Source: Clostridia bacterium
GTDB lineage: Bacteria > Bacillota > Clostridia > Oscillospirales > Acutalibacteraceae
Direction of reading: 5' to 3'
DNA length: 64,000 nucleotides
Assembly: GCA_017436285.1 (NCBI GenBank)
Contig: JAFSDL010000010.1
Span: 1-64,000, forward strand
Position numbers and translations under genes: made by a program. Under the pieces are notes generated by a model. That model was not told the origin of the DNA, did no database searches, and saw nothing but the letters and a program-made list of their open reading frames with translations. The stretch's first letter is position 1. Every line of letters begins with the position of its first letter. Positions 43,271-51,983 of this stretch are shown here, piece by piece.

Positions 43271-44616
43271 ACTTCCCACTCCTTATAAAGAGATGTAAAA
43301 ATTTCTTCCATTTTCATACCGCGACTACCTTTAAAAAGGACTGTGTCCCCTTCCTTAAGGGTTTGTCGCAAATAATCCGTTAATTCTGCTTTATCTCTGA
43401 AGGCTTTTCCCAAGCCACCCTTTTCAATAAAGCTGTTTGTTATATTTTCTGCGGCTTCACCGAAGGTGACAACCATACCACATTCTGTTTCAAAGGCTTT
43501 TTCGCCCACTCTTCTGTGAGCCTCATCGCTGAAGTCACCAAGCTCAAGCATATCGCCTAAAACTGCAACTGTTCTGTTTATTTTAAGGCTTTTGAGAGTT
43601 TCCAATGCGGCGCACATACTATCAAGATTTGCATTGTAGCAATCCTCAATGAAAACCATACCCTTAACAGATGTAATCTTCTGACGCATACCCTCGGGAG
43701 CAAAATTGCGAAGTCCTCGCACACATTCATCAAGGCTCATTCCCAAAAGAAGACCGACTGCAATGGCACACAAGCCGTTATATACATTATGAACACCCTG
43801 TGAGGGAACAAACGCCTGTGCTCTCTGACCCTTATAGGTTACCGTAAAACCGCTACCTAATTGAGTCGGGTCGATATTTTCCGCAACAACATCCCCACCA
43901 TCAAGACCAAAGCGAATAACCTTAAAATCATCTGCTTCAACCTTATTGAGAATATCGCTGTCACCATTTATCACAAGGGGTGAGCCTGCCTTCATACCAT
44001 CAAGAATTTCGGATTTTGCCTTTAAAATGCCGTTTCTTGAGCCCAAATTCTCAATATGAGCAGTGCCGACATTTGTGATAACACCGATATCGGGGCAAAC
44101 TGTTTTTGAAAGACGGGAAATTTCGCCAAAATGGTTCATTCCCATTTCAATAACTGCGACTTCGTGAGAGCTTTCCAATCTGAAAAGTGTTTTAGGAACA
44201 CCAATTTCATTATTAAGGTTGCCCTCTGTTCTCAGGGTATTGAATTTTTCGCTTAAGACCGAATAAATCATACCCTTTGTTGTGGTTTTGCCCACGCTAC
44301 CTGTTAGAGCAACAAAGGGAATATTGAAGCTCTGACGATAGCCTGCGGCAATATCCAAAAGAGCCTTGCCCGTATCTTCAACAAGGATTACCCTTTCATC
44401 TTCTCCCTCATAGCGAGAGCAAACAACTGCCTTCACGCCCTTAGAAAGAACATCGGGAACAAAGTCATTGGCATCAAAGCGTTCACCCTTAAGGGCTATG
44501 AAGAGTGAGCCTGCATCAATATCTCTGCTGTCGGTTGAGATTTTATCGATAAAGCCATCAAGCTTCGCTTCAACACCGCACCATTCCGCTATTTTTTTTA
44601 GTGATATTTTTTCCAT
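43267..44616 (-). CDS. murF: UDP-MurNAc-tripeptide:D-alanyl-D-alanine ligase
   Basis: A 449-residue Mur ligase: N-terminal domain with STDSRDIDAGSLFIALKGERFDA, the ATP loop LTGSVGKTTTKGM, EMGMNHFGEISRLS, NVGTAHIENLGS and the C-terminal EDCYNANLDSM. It adds D-Ala-D-Ala to complete the UDP-MurNAc-pentapeptide. AGGTGG precedes the start, and murE ends 13 bases upstream. Confidence 0.95.
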   Translation of the reverse strand: MEKISLKKIAEWCGVEAKLDGFIDKISTDSRDIDAGSLFIALKGERFDANDFVPDVLSKGVKAVVCSRYEGEDERVILVEDTGKALLDIAAGYRQSFNIPFVALTGSVGKTTTKGMIYSVLSEKFNTLRTEGNLNNEIGVPKTLFRLESSHEVAVIEMGMNHFGEISRLSKTVCPDIGVITNVGTAHIENLGSRNGILKAKSEILDGMKAGSPLVINGDSDILNKVEADDFKVIRFGLDGGDVVAENIDPTQLGSGFTVTYKGQRAQAFVPSQGVHNVYNGLCAIAVGLLLGMSLDECVRGLRNFAPEGMRQKITSVKGMVFIEDCYNANLDSMCAALETLKSLKINRTVAVLGDMLELGDFSDEAHRRVGEKAFETECGMVVTFGEAAENITNSFIEKGGLGKAFRDKAELTDYLRQTLKEGDTVLFKGSRGMKMEEIFTSLYKEWEV

Positions 44617-44629
44617 AAAAGACCACCTG

Positions 44630-46042
44630 TTATTTTAATATATCTGCTACAACCTCGCGTTCATCATAATGAACACGTTCCTTGCCTATTACCTGATATG
44701 TTTCGTGACCCTTACCTGCAAGAAGAATTGCATCATCCTTTTTTGCAATTGAAATTGCTTTTCTGATTGCATCGCTTCTGTCGGTAATGGTAATTATTTC
44801 TTTATTTTCTGCATCTATACCCTGAAGAATATCCTTTATGATTTCTTCGGGGTCTTCTGTTCGGGGATTATCGCTTGTTACAACAACAATATCGGAAAGC
44901 TCTGCGGCTATTTTACCCATTTTGGGGCGCTTGGTTTTATCTCTGTCGCCACCGCAACCGAAAAGAGTGATAACTCTGCCCTTTGTGAAACCACGAACTG
45001 CATTGATAGCTTTTTCAAGTCCGTCAGGACTATGGGCATAGTCTATTATAACACTAAAATCTGTATTTGTTTTTAAAACCTCAACTCTACCGCTAACGCT
45101 TTTGGCGTTGAATGCGGCTTTGATTACATCCTCTAATGCGTAACCTAAATTATTCACAACAGAAATTGCGGTAAGTGAATTGTAAACCGAAAATCCGCCG
45201 GGAATATGAAAAACAACCCTTTGTCCGTTCAAATCATACTCAACCCTGTCAGAGAAAAGCTGAACATTTTCTGCTTTATAGCTTGAGCTTTCGTTGATTG
45301 AATAGTCTGTTGCGGGAGCTTTTATACCCTGGCGCATAAAAGCAGATGCTTCATCATCATTATTGAAAATTGCTTTATCGCAATTAAGGAACAGATTTTT
45401 CTTACATTTTTTATATTCATCAAGTGTTCCGTGATAATCAAGATGGTCCTGAGTGAGATTTGTGAATGCACCCACAACAAAGTGAATACCTGCAAGGCGC
45501 ATCTGATGGAATGCCTGAGAAGAGGTTTCCATAACACAATATTCAATGCCGTCGTCAACCATCATCTTGAAAAGAGCGTGCATATCATAAGGGTCGGGTG
45601 TTGTAAGCTCTGTGTGAAAATCCTTATCGCCAACCATATTTTTTACAGTACCGATAAGACCGCTCTGCACACCTAATTCTTTAAGAATATCTTTTATGAC
45701 AAAGGCTGTTGTGGTTTTTCCGTTAGTGCCAGTAATACCGATGATTTTAAGCTTATCTGCGCTTCTGTCAAAAAGATTTTTGCACATAATTGCATAAGCC
45801 TCGCGGGTGTTTTCAACAATAATCTGTTCCTTAAGACCTAAATCTCTTGTTACGATTACTGCCCTTGCACCCTGCTTTATCATATCCTCTGCAACAGAGT
45901 GACCATCAAAACGAGCACCTGTTATGCAAACGAAGGCACAGCCTTCTTTAACGTTAGCTGTTTTATCGGTAACATCTGTTATTTCTCTGTCCTCAAATGA
46001 GTTGAGAACCACTATATCTTCTAAAAGGTGGGAGAGTAACAT
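44630..46042 (-). CDS. murE: UDP-MurNAc-dipeptide:meso-diaminopimelate ligase
   Basis: A 470-residue Mur ligase with ITDVTDKTANVKEGCAFVCI, the ATP loop IGITGTNGKTTTAF, MEVSS-like METSSQAFHQMRLAG and FTNLTQDHLDYHG. Near residue 400 the specificity motif is DNPR, which in known MurE enzymes goes with meso-diaminopimelate rather than lysine. It therefore predicts an A1-gamma type wall. A strong GGAGGTTT site precedes the start. The 196-base gap to the upstream PBP gene holds a palindromic element. Confidence 0.95.
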   Translation of the reverse strand: MLLSHLLEDIVVLNSFEDREITDVTDKTANVKEGCAFVCITGARFDGHSVAEDMIKQGARAVIVTRDLGLKEQIIVENTREAYAIMCKNLFDRSADKLKIIGITGTNGKTTTAFVIKDILKELGVQSGLIGTVKNMVGDKDFHTELTTPDPYDMHALFKMMVDDGIEYCVMETSSQAFHQMRLAGIHFVVGAFTNLTQDHLDYHGTLDEYKKCKKNLFLNCDKAIFNNDDEASAFMRQGIKAPATDYSINESSSYKAENVQLFSDRVEYDLNGQRVVFHIPGGFSVYNSLTAISVVNNLGYALEDVIKAAFNAKSVSGRVEVLKTNTDFSVIIDYAHSPDGLEKAINAVRGFTKGRVITLFGCGGDRDKTKRPKMGKIAAELSDIVVVTSDNPRTEDPEEIIKDILQGIDAENKEIITITDRSDAIRKAISIAKKDDAILLAGKGHETYQVIGKERVHYDEREVVADILK

Positions 46043-46238
46043 TTTATAAACCTCCGATTTTTATAAATGCAAAATGCAAAGTGCTAAACGCAAAATTTCG
46101 GGGCACATAAATGCACCGGATTTTATGTGTTATTGCTTAGGGAATTTTGATGAAATTGCGTAATTTACGAACCGAAGTTGTACAAAGGTACTACGAGGTG
46201 AGCAAATACGCAAGTTCGCAAAATTACCAAGCAAGAAA
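46043..46238. repeat. Palindromic element inside the dcw operon
   Basis: The gap between the PBP and murE genes contains an imperfect palindrome of 102 bp: TTGCTTAGGGAATTTTG (46133-46149) against CAAAATTACCAAGCAA (46219-46234), continuing inward with TTGCGTA arms, and centred on GTACAAAGGTA (46180-46190). A second hairpin (46104-46111 with 46122-46129) and low-complexity AATGCAAA words fill the rest. No coding frame is supported. Confidence 0.6.
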
Positions 46239-48464
46239 TTAATCATCCTGAACGCCCGAAGTTGTTTTAAAATAGACTGTTATAGTTGAGCCGAGCTCGG
46301 CTTTGGTGCCTTTTTCTACACTTTGACGATAGGAAACAACCTCACTACCGAGAGAGGCACCTGAAACCTTGATGTTATAGCCCGAATTAACCGCCCGTTT
46401 ATTAGCTTCGCTTATGCTTAAGCCTGTAAGATCGGGCACTGTTGATGTGGTTGATACATTACCTGTCTCTGTATAAAGAATAACAACACCGTCAAGGGGA
46501 ATGTTTTGGTCTTTTGAGGGATATTGTGAAATAACCTTATCGCCATTTCCCACAACTCTTGCATTGAAATTATGCTTTGAAAGTGTATCCTTGGCTGCTG
46601 CAACGCTCATCCCGTTAACATCGGGTGCGGTTGCATTAAGCTTTGCCAATTCCTCATCAGAATAAACAGGTTCAACATTCATATATTTAAGAGTCTGTTC
46701 AATTACAACACCTGCAACGGGTGCGGCAATTGCACCACCACCGTGATTTGCAACCTGAGGCTCATCAATGATTATAAGAACTGCTATCTGAGGGTCATCT
46801 GCAGGCGCGCAACCGACAAAGGATGCAATATATTCACCGTCAACCGTAAGCTTTTCAGATGTACCTGTTTTACCTGCAACACGATAGCCGGGAATATAAG
46901 CATTTCTACCTGTACCGCCATCAACAACCTGCTCCATCATCTGAAGAACTGTGTTTGCAGTGCTTTCGGAAACAACCTGCCTTTTTACAGTTGGTGTTTT
47001 TTCGTAAACCGTGTTGCCCTCCTGGTCTATCTGCTTTGCAACCACATAGGGCTCCATAAGCTTACCGCCATTAGCAATAGCGGAAACTGCGGTAATCATC
47101 TGAATTGCACTGACCTGGAAGGTCTGACCGAAAGCACTTGAAGAAAGCTGTGAAATACCCATATCCTCTTTTTTATGGTAGGTAACGCCACCAACCGGGT
47201 TTGCTTCCGCAGGTAAATCTACTTTTGTAGTATCTGTGAAGCCGAAGGCTTCGAAATATTTATAGAATTTTTCTGTGCCGAGCTTCTGACCGATTGTGAT
47301 AAAGAAGGGGTTGCAGGAATTAACAAGACCCTCAGTAAGAGTCTGCACGCCGTGACCCTCTCTTTTATGGCAATGGATTCGGTTATCCGCAACCTGAATT
47401 GCACCTACACAATTGTGAGTTGAATTGATATCAACAACACCCTCTTCAAGACCTGCCGCAGCAGTGAAAATCTTGAAAACAGAGCCGGGCTCATAGGTAT
47501 CGCTGACAACCTTGTTACGCCACATCATATAAACCTGCTCGTTATAAGCCTGAGCATATTCTTCTTCGTCTTTTATTTTCTTAAGCTTCTTTAAAACTGC
47601 TTTATCTGTAATAACCGAGGGATTATTAAGGTCATAGTCGGGCATTGTTGCCATAGCAAGAATTGCACCTGTATTAACATCCATAACGATACCATAAGCA
47701 GATGTGGCATCATTATCCTTAACCGCCTGAGAAAGACCCTTTTCAAGATAATGCTGGATTGTTTTATCCAAGGAAAGCACAAGGCTTGTGCCCTGCTCTG
47801 CATCGAATTTGGTTTCATAGTTTGTTGACATTAAATCACTATGACCATCACGGGCGGTAATAATTCTGCCGGGAACACCTGTCAGAACATCATTGTATTT
47901 AAGCTCAATACCCACTCTTCCGTCAGAATCCACATTTGTCATACCGATAACAGTTGAAGCAAAGTTGCCGTATGGGTAATATCTTTTTGTATCAGGGTCG
48001 ATGCACACAATTGCATACAAATCGTTTTCATTTATAAATTCCTGAATTTTTGTTTTGGGCTCATATTCGATTTTGCCCTTAATTTTTACATAGCCATAGT
48101 CCTTATTGCCGATTTTATTATAAATATCCTTCCACTTAAGGTCCTCATCATCAAGAATCTTTGCAAGGCCCTTTGAGATGAGAATTCTCTGCTCTTTATC
48201 TTTAATTTTGGACGGATTTACATAAACGAGCCATGCGGAAGCACTTTCTGCAAGCACCTCCATATTACTGTCATATATTACGCCTCGGTCTGCAGGAATT
48301 TCAGTATCGCTCAACTGACCTGATTCTGCAAGAACCCTGTATTCATCAGCATTGAAAACCTGAAAATATGCAAGGCGCAGAATATCAACACCGAAGCCTA
48401 AAACAAGCAATATTGCTATTGCTATCATACATCTGTTTTTCATTTTTTTGTTAACTCGCGTCAT
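46239..48464 (-). CDS. Class B penicillin-binding protein (SpoVD/PBP2-type) with two PASTA domains
   Basis: A 741-residue protein: short cytoplasmic tail, membrane helix (about 11-33), dimerisation domain starting GVIYDSNMEVLAESA, and a transpeptidase domain with all three motifs: SVFK (Ser328, Lys331), SCN (383-385) and KTG (532-534). Two PASTA domains follow from about 610 to the end (VNGMSVAAAKDTLSKHNFNA and VPDLTGLSISEANKRAV). This is the layout of SpoVD and PBP2x-like septal PBPs. It cross-links new septal peptidoglycan with FtsW. Only one such gene is present, so it may serve division. ATG 48464 follows GGTGGG. Confidence 0.93.
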   Translation of the reverse strand: MTRVNKKMKNRCMIAIAILLVLGFGVDILRLAYFQVFNADEYRVLAESGQLSDTEIPADRGVIYDSNMEVLAESASAWLVYVNPSKIKDKEQRILISKGLAKILDDEDLKWKDIYNKIGNKDYGYVKIKGKIEYEPKTKIQEFINENDLYAIVCIDPDTKRYYPYGNFASTVIGMTNVDSDGRVGIELKYNDVLTGVPGRIITARDGHSDLMSTNYETKFDAEQGTSLVLSLDKTIQHYLEKGLSQAVKDNDATSAYGIVMDVNTGAILAMATMPDYDLNNPSVITDKAVLKKLKKIKDEEEYAQAYNEQVYMMWRNKVVSDTYEPGSVFKIFTAAAGLEEGVVDINSTHNCVGAIQVADNRIHCHKREGHGVQTLTEGLVNSCNPFFITIGQKLGTEKFYKYFEAFGFTDTTKVDLPAEANPVGGVTYHKKEDMGISQLSSSAFGQTFQVSAIQMITAVSAIANGGKLMEPYVVAKQIDQEGNTVYEKTPTVKRQVVSESTANTVLQMMEQVVDGGTGRNAYIPGYRVAGKTGTSEKLTVDGEYIASFVGCAPADDPQIAVLIIIDEPQVANHGGGAIAAPVAGVVIEQTLKYMNVEPVYSDEELAKLNATAPDVNGMSVAAAKDTLSKHNFNARVVGNGDKVISQYPSKDQNIPLDGVVILYTETGNVSTTSTVPDLTGLSISEANKRAVNSGYNIKVSGASLGSEVVSYRQSVEKGTKAELGSTITVYFKTTSGVQDD

Positions 48465-48534
48465 AATAAAACCCACCAAAAAAAGCACAAAATGAGAGTC
48501 GAGATACTCAACTCCCATAAATACATATTTTTAT

Positions 48535-49101
48535 TTAGAAAATATATGCAAACAGCTGTTTTATTTTATTGGAAATATCTTCCTGTCCGCCAACGGTTCT
48601 GTCTCCGGACACAACTATCTCATCGCCCTCGGATAAGTCAATATAACTGATCTGATAGCTTTCAGCCTTAACCATACCGAGCACGTTTTCTGCATAGCTT
48701 TCTATTTTATCGGAAGAGATTTTGCTGCTCAATTCCGCATTAAGCCTTACAGCCTCGCCTTCCTGAATATCAATTTTGCTTTCAACAGATGCAATCTGCT
48801 TATCGAGAGCATTTATTTTAGAATCCATTACAAGTAAACCGAGGAAGCTCAGGCAACCTGCAACAAAACAAACAATAAGCTGTTTAGCAAGCTTGTTGAC
48901 CTTAACAGATGTAGCTTTACGTTCAACTGTCTGGCTCATTCCGTTAACTTCAACTGCAGTTGTGATTTTTTGTTGAACCTTGGGCATTGCCTTTTTAACG
49001 GGCTTTGCAGGCGCAGTTTTCTGAGTTCTTTTAGGTTGTTCAATAACCTGGGGCTCGAACAACGAAAGGTCATAAGCCGCAGAGCTTCTGTAAGCTGCCA
49101 T
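48535..49101 (-). CDS. FtsL-like septum protein (membrane helix plus coiled coil)
   Basis: A 188-residue protein with a Pro- and Lys-rich cytoplasmic tail of about 70 residues, one membrane helix (LIVCFVAGCLSFLGLLVMDS, about 75-95) and a short coiled coil (KINALDKQIASVESKIDIQE followed by GEAVRLNAELSSK). The topology and the position between rsmH and the PBP gene are those of FtsL. FtsL proteins diverge strongly, so the name is based on layout and place. AAGGAGGAAAAG gives a strong ribosome binding site. The C-terminal 40 residues beyond the coiled coil are longer than usual. Confidence 0.75.
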   Translation of the reverse strand: MAAYRSSAAYDLSLFEPQVIEQPKRTQKTAPAKPVKKAMPKVQQKITTAVEVNGMSQTVERKATSVKVNKLAKQLIVCFVAGCLSFLGLLVMDSKINALDKQIASVESKIDIQEGEAVRLNAELSSKISSDKIESYAENVLGMVKAESYQISYIDLSEGDEIVVSGDRTVGGQEDISNKIKQLFAYIF

Positions 49102-49137
49102 ATCTTTTCCTCCTTATAGATTTACATCTTAATATCT

Positions 49138-50061
49138 TTACAATTTGACCGCAGTACGCAGCTTAGCGCTACGGCTTCTGTTATTTTCGTTAACCTCTTT
49201 ACCTGTTGCCTTAACACCTGAGGATTTAACAAGCGCTTTAGGAGTTTTCCCGCAAACACAAACAGGAAAATCCTTGGGACAGGTGCACCCCTCTTTCAAG
49301 GTTCTGAAATAATCCTTAACAATTCTATCCTCAAGGGAATGGAATGAGATTATCGCCAGCACACCGCCTTTATTAAGGCATCTGAACATATCGGGTAATG
49401 TATTTTCCAAAACAGTCAGCTCTGCATTAACCTCAATTCGAATTGCCTGAAAGGTTTTTCTTGCAGGATGACCATTCCTTCTGAACTTTGCAGGAATTGC
49501 ATTTGAAACAATTTCCGCAAGCTCAAGTGTTGTTTCAACTCTTTTTTTCTCTCTTGCTCTGACAATAGCAGAAGCAACAGAGCTTGCGAATTTTTCTTCG
49601 CCATATTTATTTATTACATTAAATAATTCCTTTTGCGAATAGGTGTTCACAATTTCTTCAGCAGTTGTGCCCTGTTGACTCATTCTCATATCAAGAGGTG
49701 CATCATAATGGAACGAAAAGCCTCTTTCGGCAGTATCAAGCTGATGACTGCTGACGCCTAAATCGGCAATTATTCCGTCAACCCCCTGAATACCAAGGTC
49801 ATCAAGAATGCTTTTTATTTCAGAATAGTTACTGTGAACAACCGTAACTCTTTTATCGTCTTTAAAGCGGTTTGTGACCGTTTCAATTGCATCGGGGTCA
49901 CGGTCAATAAGAATCATTCTACCGTTTTCACCCAAACGCTTCAAAACCTCTGCGGAATGACCGCCACCACCTGCAGTGCAGTCAACATATATTCCATCAG
50001 GCTTTACATTTAGTGCAACAACCGATTCTTGAAGAAGAACCGAAATATGATTAAATTCCAT
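49138..50061 (-). CDS. rsmH: 16S rRNA (cytosine-1402-N4)-methyltransferase
   Basis: A 307-residue protein beginning EFNHISVLLQESVVALNVKP, with the SAM-binding VDCTAGGGGHSAEVLKRL, GIIADLGVSSHQLD, RGFSFHYDAPLDMRM and ARKTFQAIRIEVNAEL, and ending NNRSRSAKLRTA. This is RsmH (MraW), which methylates C1402 in the ribosomal P site. It lies five bases after mraZ and 36 before the FtsL-like gene. Confidence 0.96.
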   Translation of the reverse strand: MEFNHISVLLQESVVALNVKPDGIYVDCTAGGGGHSAEVLKRLGENGRMILIDRDPDAIETVTNRFKDDKRVTVVHSNYSEIKSILDDLGIQGVDGIIADLGVSSHQLDTAERGFSFHYDAPLDMRMSQQGTTAEEIVNTYSQKELFNVINKYGEEKFASSVASAIVRAREKKRVETTLELAEIVSNAIPAKFRRNGHPARKTFQAIRIEVNAELTVLENTLPDMFRCLNKGGVLAIISFHSLEDRIVKDYFRTLKEGCTCPKDFPVCVCGKTPKALVKSSGVKATGKEVNENNRSRSAKLRTAVKL

Positions 50062-50066
50062 AGCTT

Positions 50067-50495
50067 TTAGAAATCAATATTAAGCGACGCGGTAGGAGTA
50101 ACATCGAGAATAGCCATTTCCTTCTCCCACTCTGCAGGTGACCAGATTTCGATATGCCTTGTGTTACCCACAATGCAAACCTCGTTTTCAATGCCTGCAA
50201 ATTCTTTAAGAGAGGAATTGAGAGTAAGCCTGCCACCCTTGTCAATCTCGCCATAAACGACGCCTGAAAGAATTTTTCTTGAAACGCGCCTTGTTGTTTC
50301 ATCGTGCTGGTCGCCCTTTGTGAACTGCTCATAAAGCTCGTTCCAACCCTCTTCGGAATACATATATAAGCATTTTGTGCTTGGGTCGGGCGATTTAATT
50401 AAATATGCTTCAACACCCATTTTTGCACGGAGTGAGGCAGGGACTTTAAAGCGATTCTTTTCATCAAGACTATGATTAAACTGACCGCAAAACAT
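50067..50495 (-). CDS. mraZ: Transcriptional regulator MraZ
   Basis: A 142-residue protein with two AbrB-type halves, each with the family signature: FNHSLDEKNRFKVPASLRAK in the first half and GEIDKGGRLTLNSSLKEFAG in the second. MraZ binds tandem repeats in its own promoter and controls the dcw cluster. ATG 50495 lies eight bases after AAAGGAG. The promoter region carries four 10-bp units that look like its operator. Confidence 0.95.
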   Translation of the reverse strand: MFCGQFNHSLDEKNRFKVPASLRAKMGVEAYLIKSPDPSTKCLYMYSEEGWNELYEQFTKGDQHDETTRRVSRKILSGVVYGEIDKGGRLTLNSSLKEFAGIENEVCIVGNTRHIEIWSPAEWEKEMAILDVTPTASLNIDF

Positions 50496-50538
50496 ACGCC
50501 AAACTCCTTTCAAAATTAGTGTTTTTTGTGTTAAAATC

Positions 50539-50578
50539 GGGACACTTTGACCCTATTTAGAACACTTTGCTCCACTAT
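50539..50578 (-). promoter_or_regulatory. MraZ-type operator: four 10-bp direct repeats
   Basis: On the minus strand, read in order: ATAGTGGAGC, AAAGTGTTCT, AAATAGGGTC, AAAGTGTCCC (50578 down to 50539). The 10-bp period and the AAAGTG core match the repeat form described for MraZ boxes. The repeats begin at the -10 box and cover the start of transcription, which fits autorepression. Confidence 0.65.
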
Positions 50579-50605
50579 TATAAAAAAATCAACCCACAAT
50601 GTCAA
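50577..50605 (-). promoter_or_regulatory. Main promoter of the dcw cluster
   Basis: Perfect TTGACA (50605-50600), 17 bases, perfect TATAAT (50582-50577), about 80 bases before mraZ. Confidence 0.82.
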
Positions 50606-50681
50606 TAGTTTTACATAAAAAAATTGGTGATTTTCAAGCAAAAATGCTTGAAAATCACCAAACTTTTTTAATCATTAAATT

Positions 50682-51983
50682 TTATCTGAGATTTTCCAAT
50701 ATTTCCATTGCTTTTTTTGTTATTTCTAAAGCCATTGAATCGGAAATTTTCCCCTTTTTGTATTCAAAGCACACGGTGTTGTTGCCTTGGTTTTCAACAA
50801 AGGTAACAAGGGTTGTGGAGCGCATTTTCAAGGGTTCTGACGGAAGAACCTCGTCAAAGTCTTTTAATGCAGACCAAAACGCCTGATTAAGATTATACGA
50901 GCAAAACTCCCCTGCCACCTCATTAGCACAACCGTATGTACAGGCAAGTTTTTTTGAATACTTGTGCTTAAACTCCCCTGCACAATACATATATTGGGAA
51001 TCTGCAAAGCTTGGGGGCAGGCGCATAAAAAGGAATTCATTATAAAAGCTACCGAATGCGCTTGTTGCCTTTTTGTATATCTCCTTGTGGAATAGCAATG
51101 CATTATTCTGAAGAGTATCGGGTAGCTTTTTGTTTTTCTTTTTCTCTACCGCAAAAAAGCTATTGAATGCTCCCACATTCATATTTTTGTACTCCTCAAA
51201 AAACACTCTGCTATTGGATTGAATGTTCATTTTGCGATATTTCCTTTTTCCGCCTAAAGCATCTGTAAGACTTTTATAAAACGCAAATGCCACCAAAGAG
51301 GAAGCATCTGTACCCTCTTTTTGAGAAAACTCCTTAAGACTATCAACAAGCTCCTGCGGAACGCTTCTCTCAATCACGCCCACATCGTCTTTTTTGGCAA
51401 AATATTTTTCTCTTGCTTTTTTATAGTCTTCAACACCGAAAACAGCTGTTTTTTTCTGCCAGCCCACCTCCAAGCCTGAAGCAAGACGGTCAACCACCAC
51501 AGAAAAAACATTGGACGGCATATCAGAAGCTTCGGAAAGAAGATTAATTGACGAGCCTTCCACAGAAAGAGCACGTTTATTATAAAAGGACATAAACTCC
51601 CCTGCAAGATACATAAGTGCGCGGGCATCTGCAACAGTAGTATGAGCGCATACACAAAGGGTATCCCCCTCTGCAACAGCAAAAGAGAAAAGCGCCTTTG
51701 AAAAATCTATACCGTCAATTTTCTTTCGCCATATATATTCACAGGCACTTAACCCCGGAATTTCAAGAGAGGGCAAGACCTTGTTAAGAACAACAAAGGC
51801 ATCGCCATCCTCGCAGAGCTCTATTACACCACTTAAAATAGGCTCCTTAGCCCATAGCATTTTCAATGCTTTTTCACACTCGGTAATATCAAAGGTGCCA
51901 TTTATTTTTCCACAGAAGGAAACGCAATTATCAAACTCAAACAGTCTGTTTCTTGTTAAACCAAGCTTTATTCTTTCAGACAT
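50682..51983 (-). CDS. Condensation/acyltransferase-like protein with degenerate active site
   Basis: A 433-residue protein without membrane segments. It resembles the CoA-dependent acyltransferase/NRPS condensation superfamily in size and layout: an N-terminal half with LKMLWAKEPILSGVIELCEDG, the active-site position CAHTTVADARALMYLAGEFM, and a second half with EGTDASSLVAFAFYKSL and a late VGAFNSFF. The usual HHxxxDG reads HTTVADA (His114, Thr115, Asp119): the catalytic second His is Thr and the Gly is Ala. So either the family call is right and the enzyme is inactive or altered, or it is a separate family. Its ATG overlaps the pncB stop (TAATG), showing translational coupling with nicotinate phosphoribosyltransferase. 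Confidence 0.45.
   Translation of the reverse strand: MSERIKLGLTRNRLFEFDNCVSFCGKINGTFDITECEKALKMLWAKEPILSGVIELCEDGDAFVVLNKVLPSLEIPGLSACEYIWRKKIDGIDFSKALFSFAVAEGDTLCVCAHTTVADARALMYLAGEFMSFYNKRALSVEGSSINLLSEASDMPSNVFSVVVDRLASGLEVGWQKKTAVFGVEDYKKAREKYFAKKDDVGVIERSVPQELVDSLKEFSQKEGTDASSLVAFAFYKSLTDALGGKRKYRKMNIQSNSRVFFEEYKNMNVGAFNSFFAVEKKKNKKLPDTLQNNALLFHKEIYKKATSAFGSFYNEFLFMRLPPSFADSQYMYCAGEFKHKYSKKLACTYGCANEVAGEFCSYNLNQAFWSALKDFDEVLPSEPLKMRSTTLVTFVENQGNNTVCFEYKKGKISDSMALEITKKAMEILENLR

Noticed and set aside
44595..44612. Another array word (AGTGATATT) near the murF start
   Set aside because: It is part of the coding sequence for ISLKK in MurF and has no neighbouring hairpins or further words.
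46743..47141. A 132-codon plus-strand frame
   Set aside because: Antisense to the transpeptidase domain of the PBP gene; no independent support.
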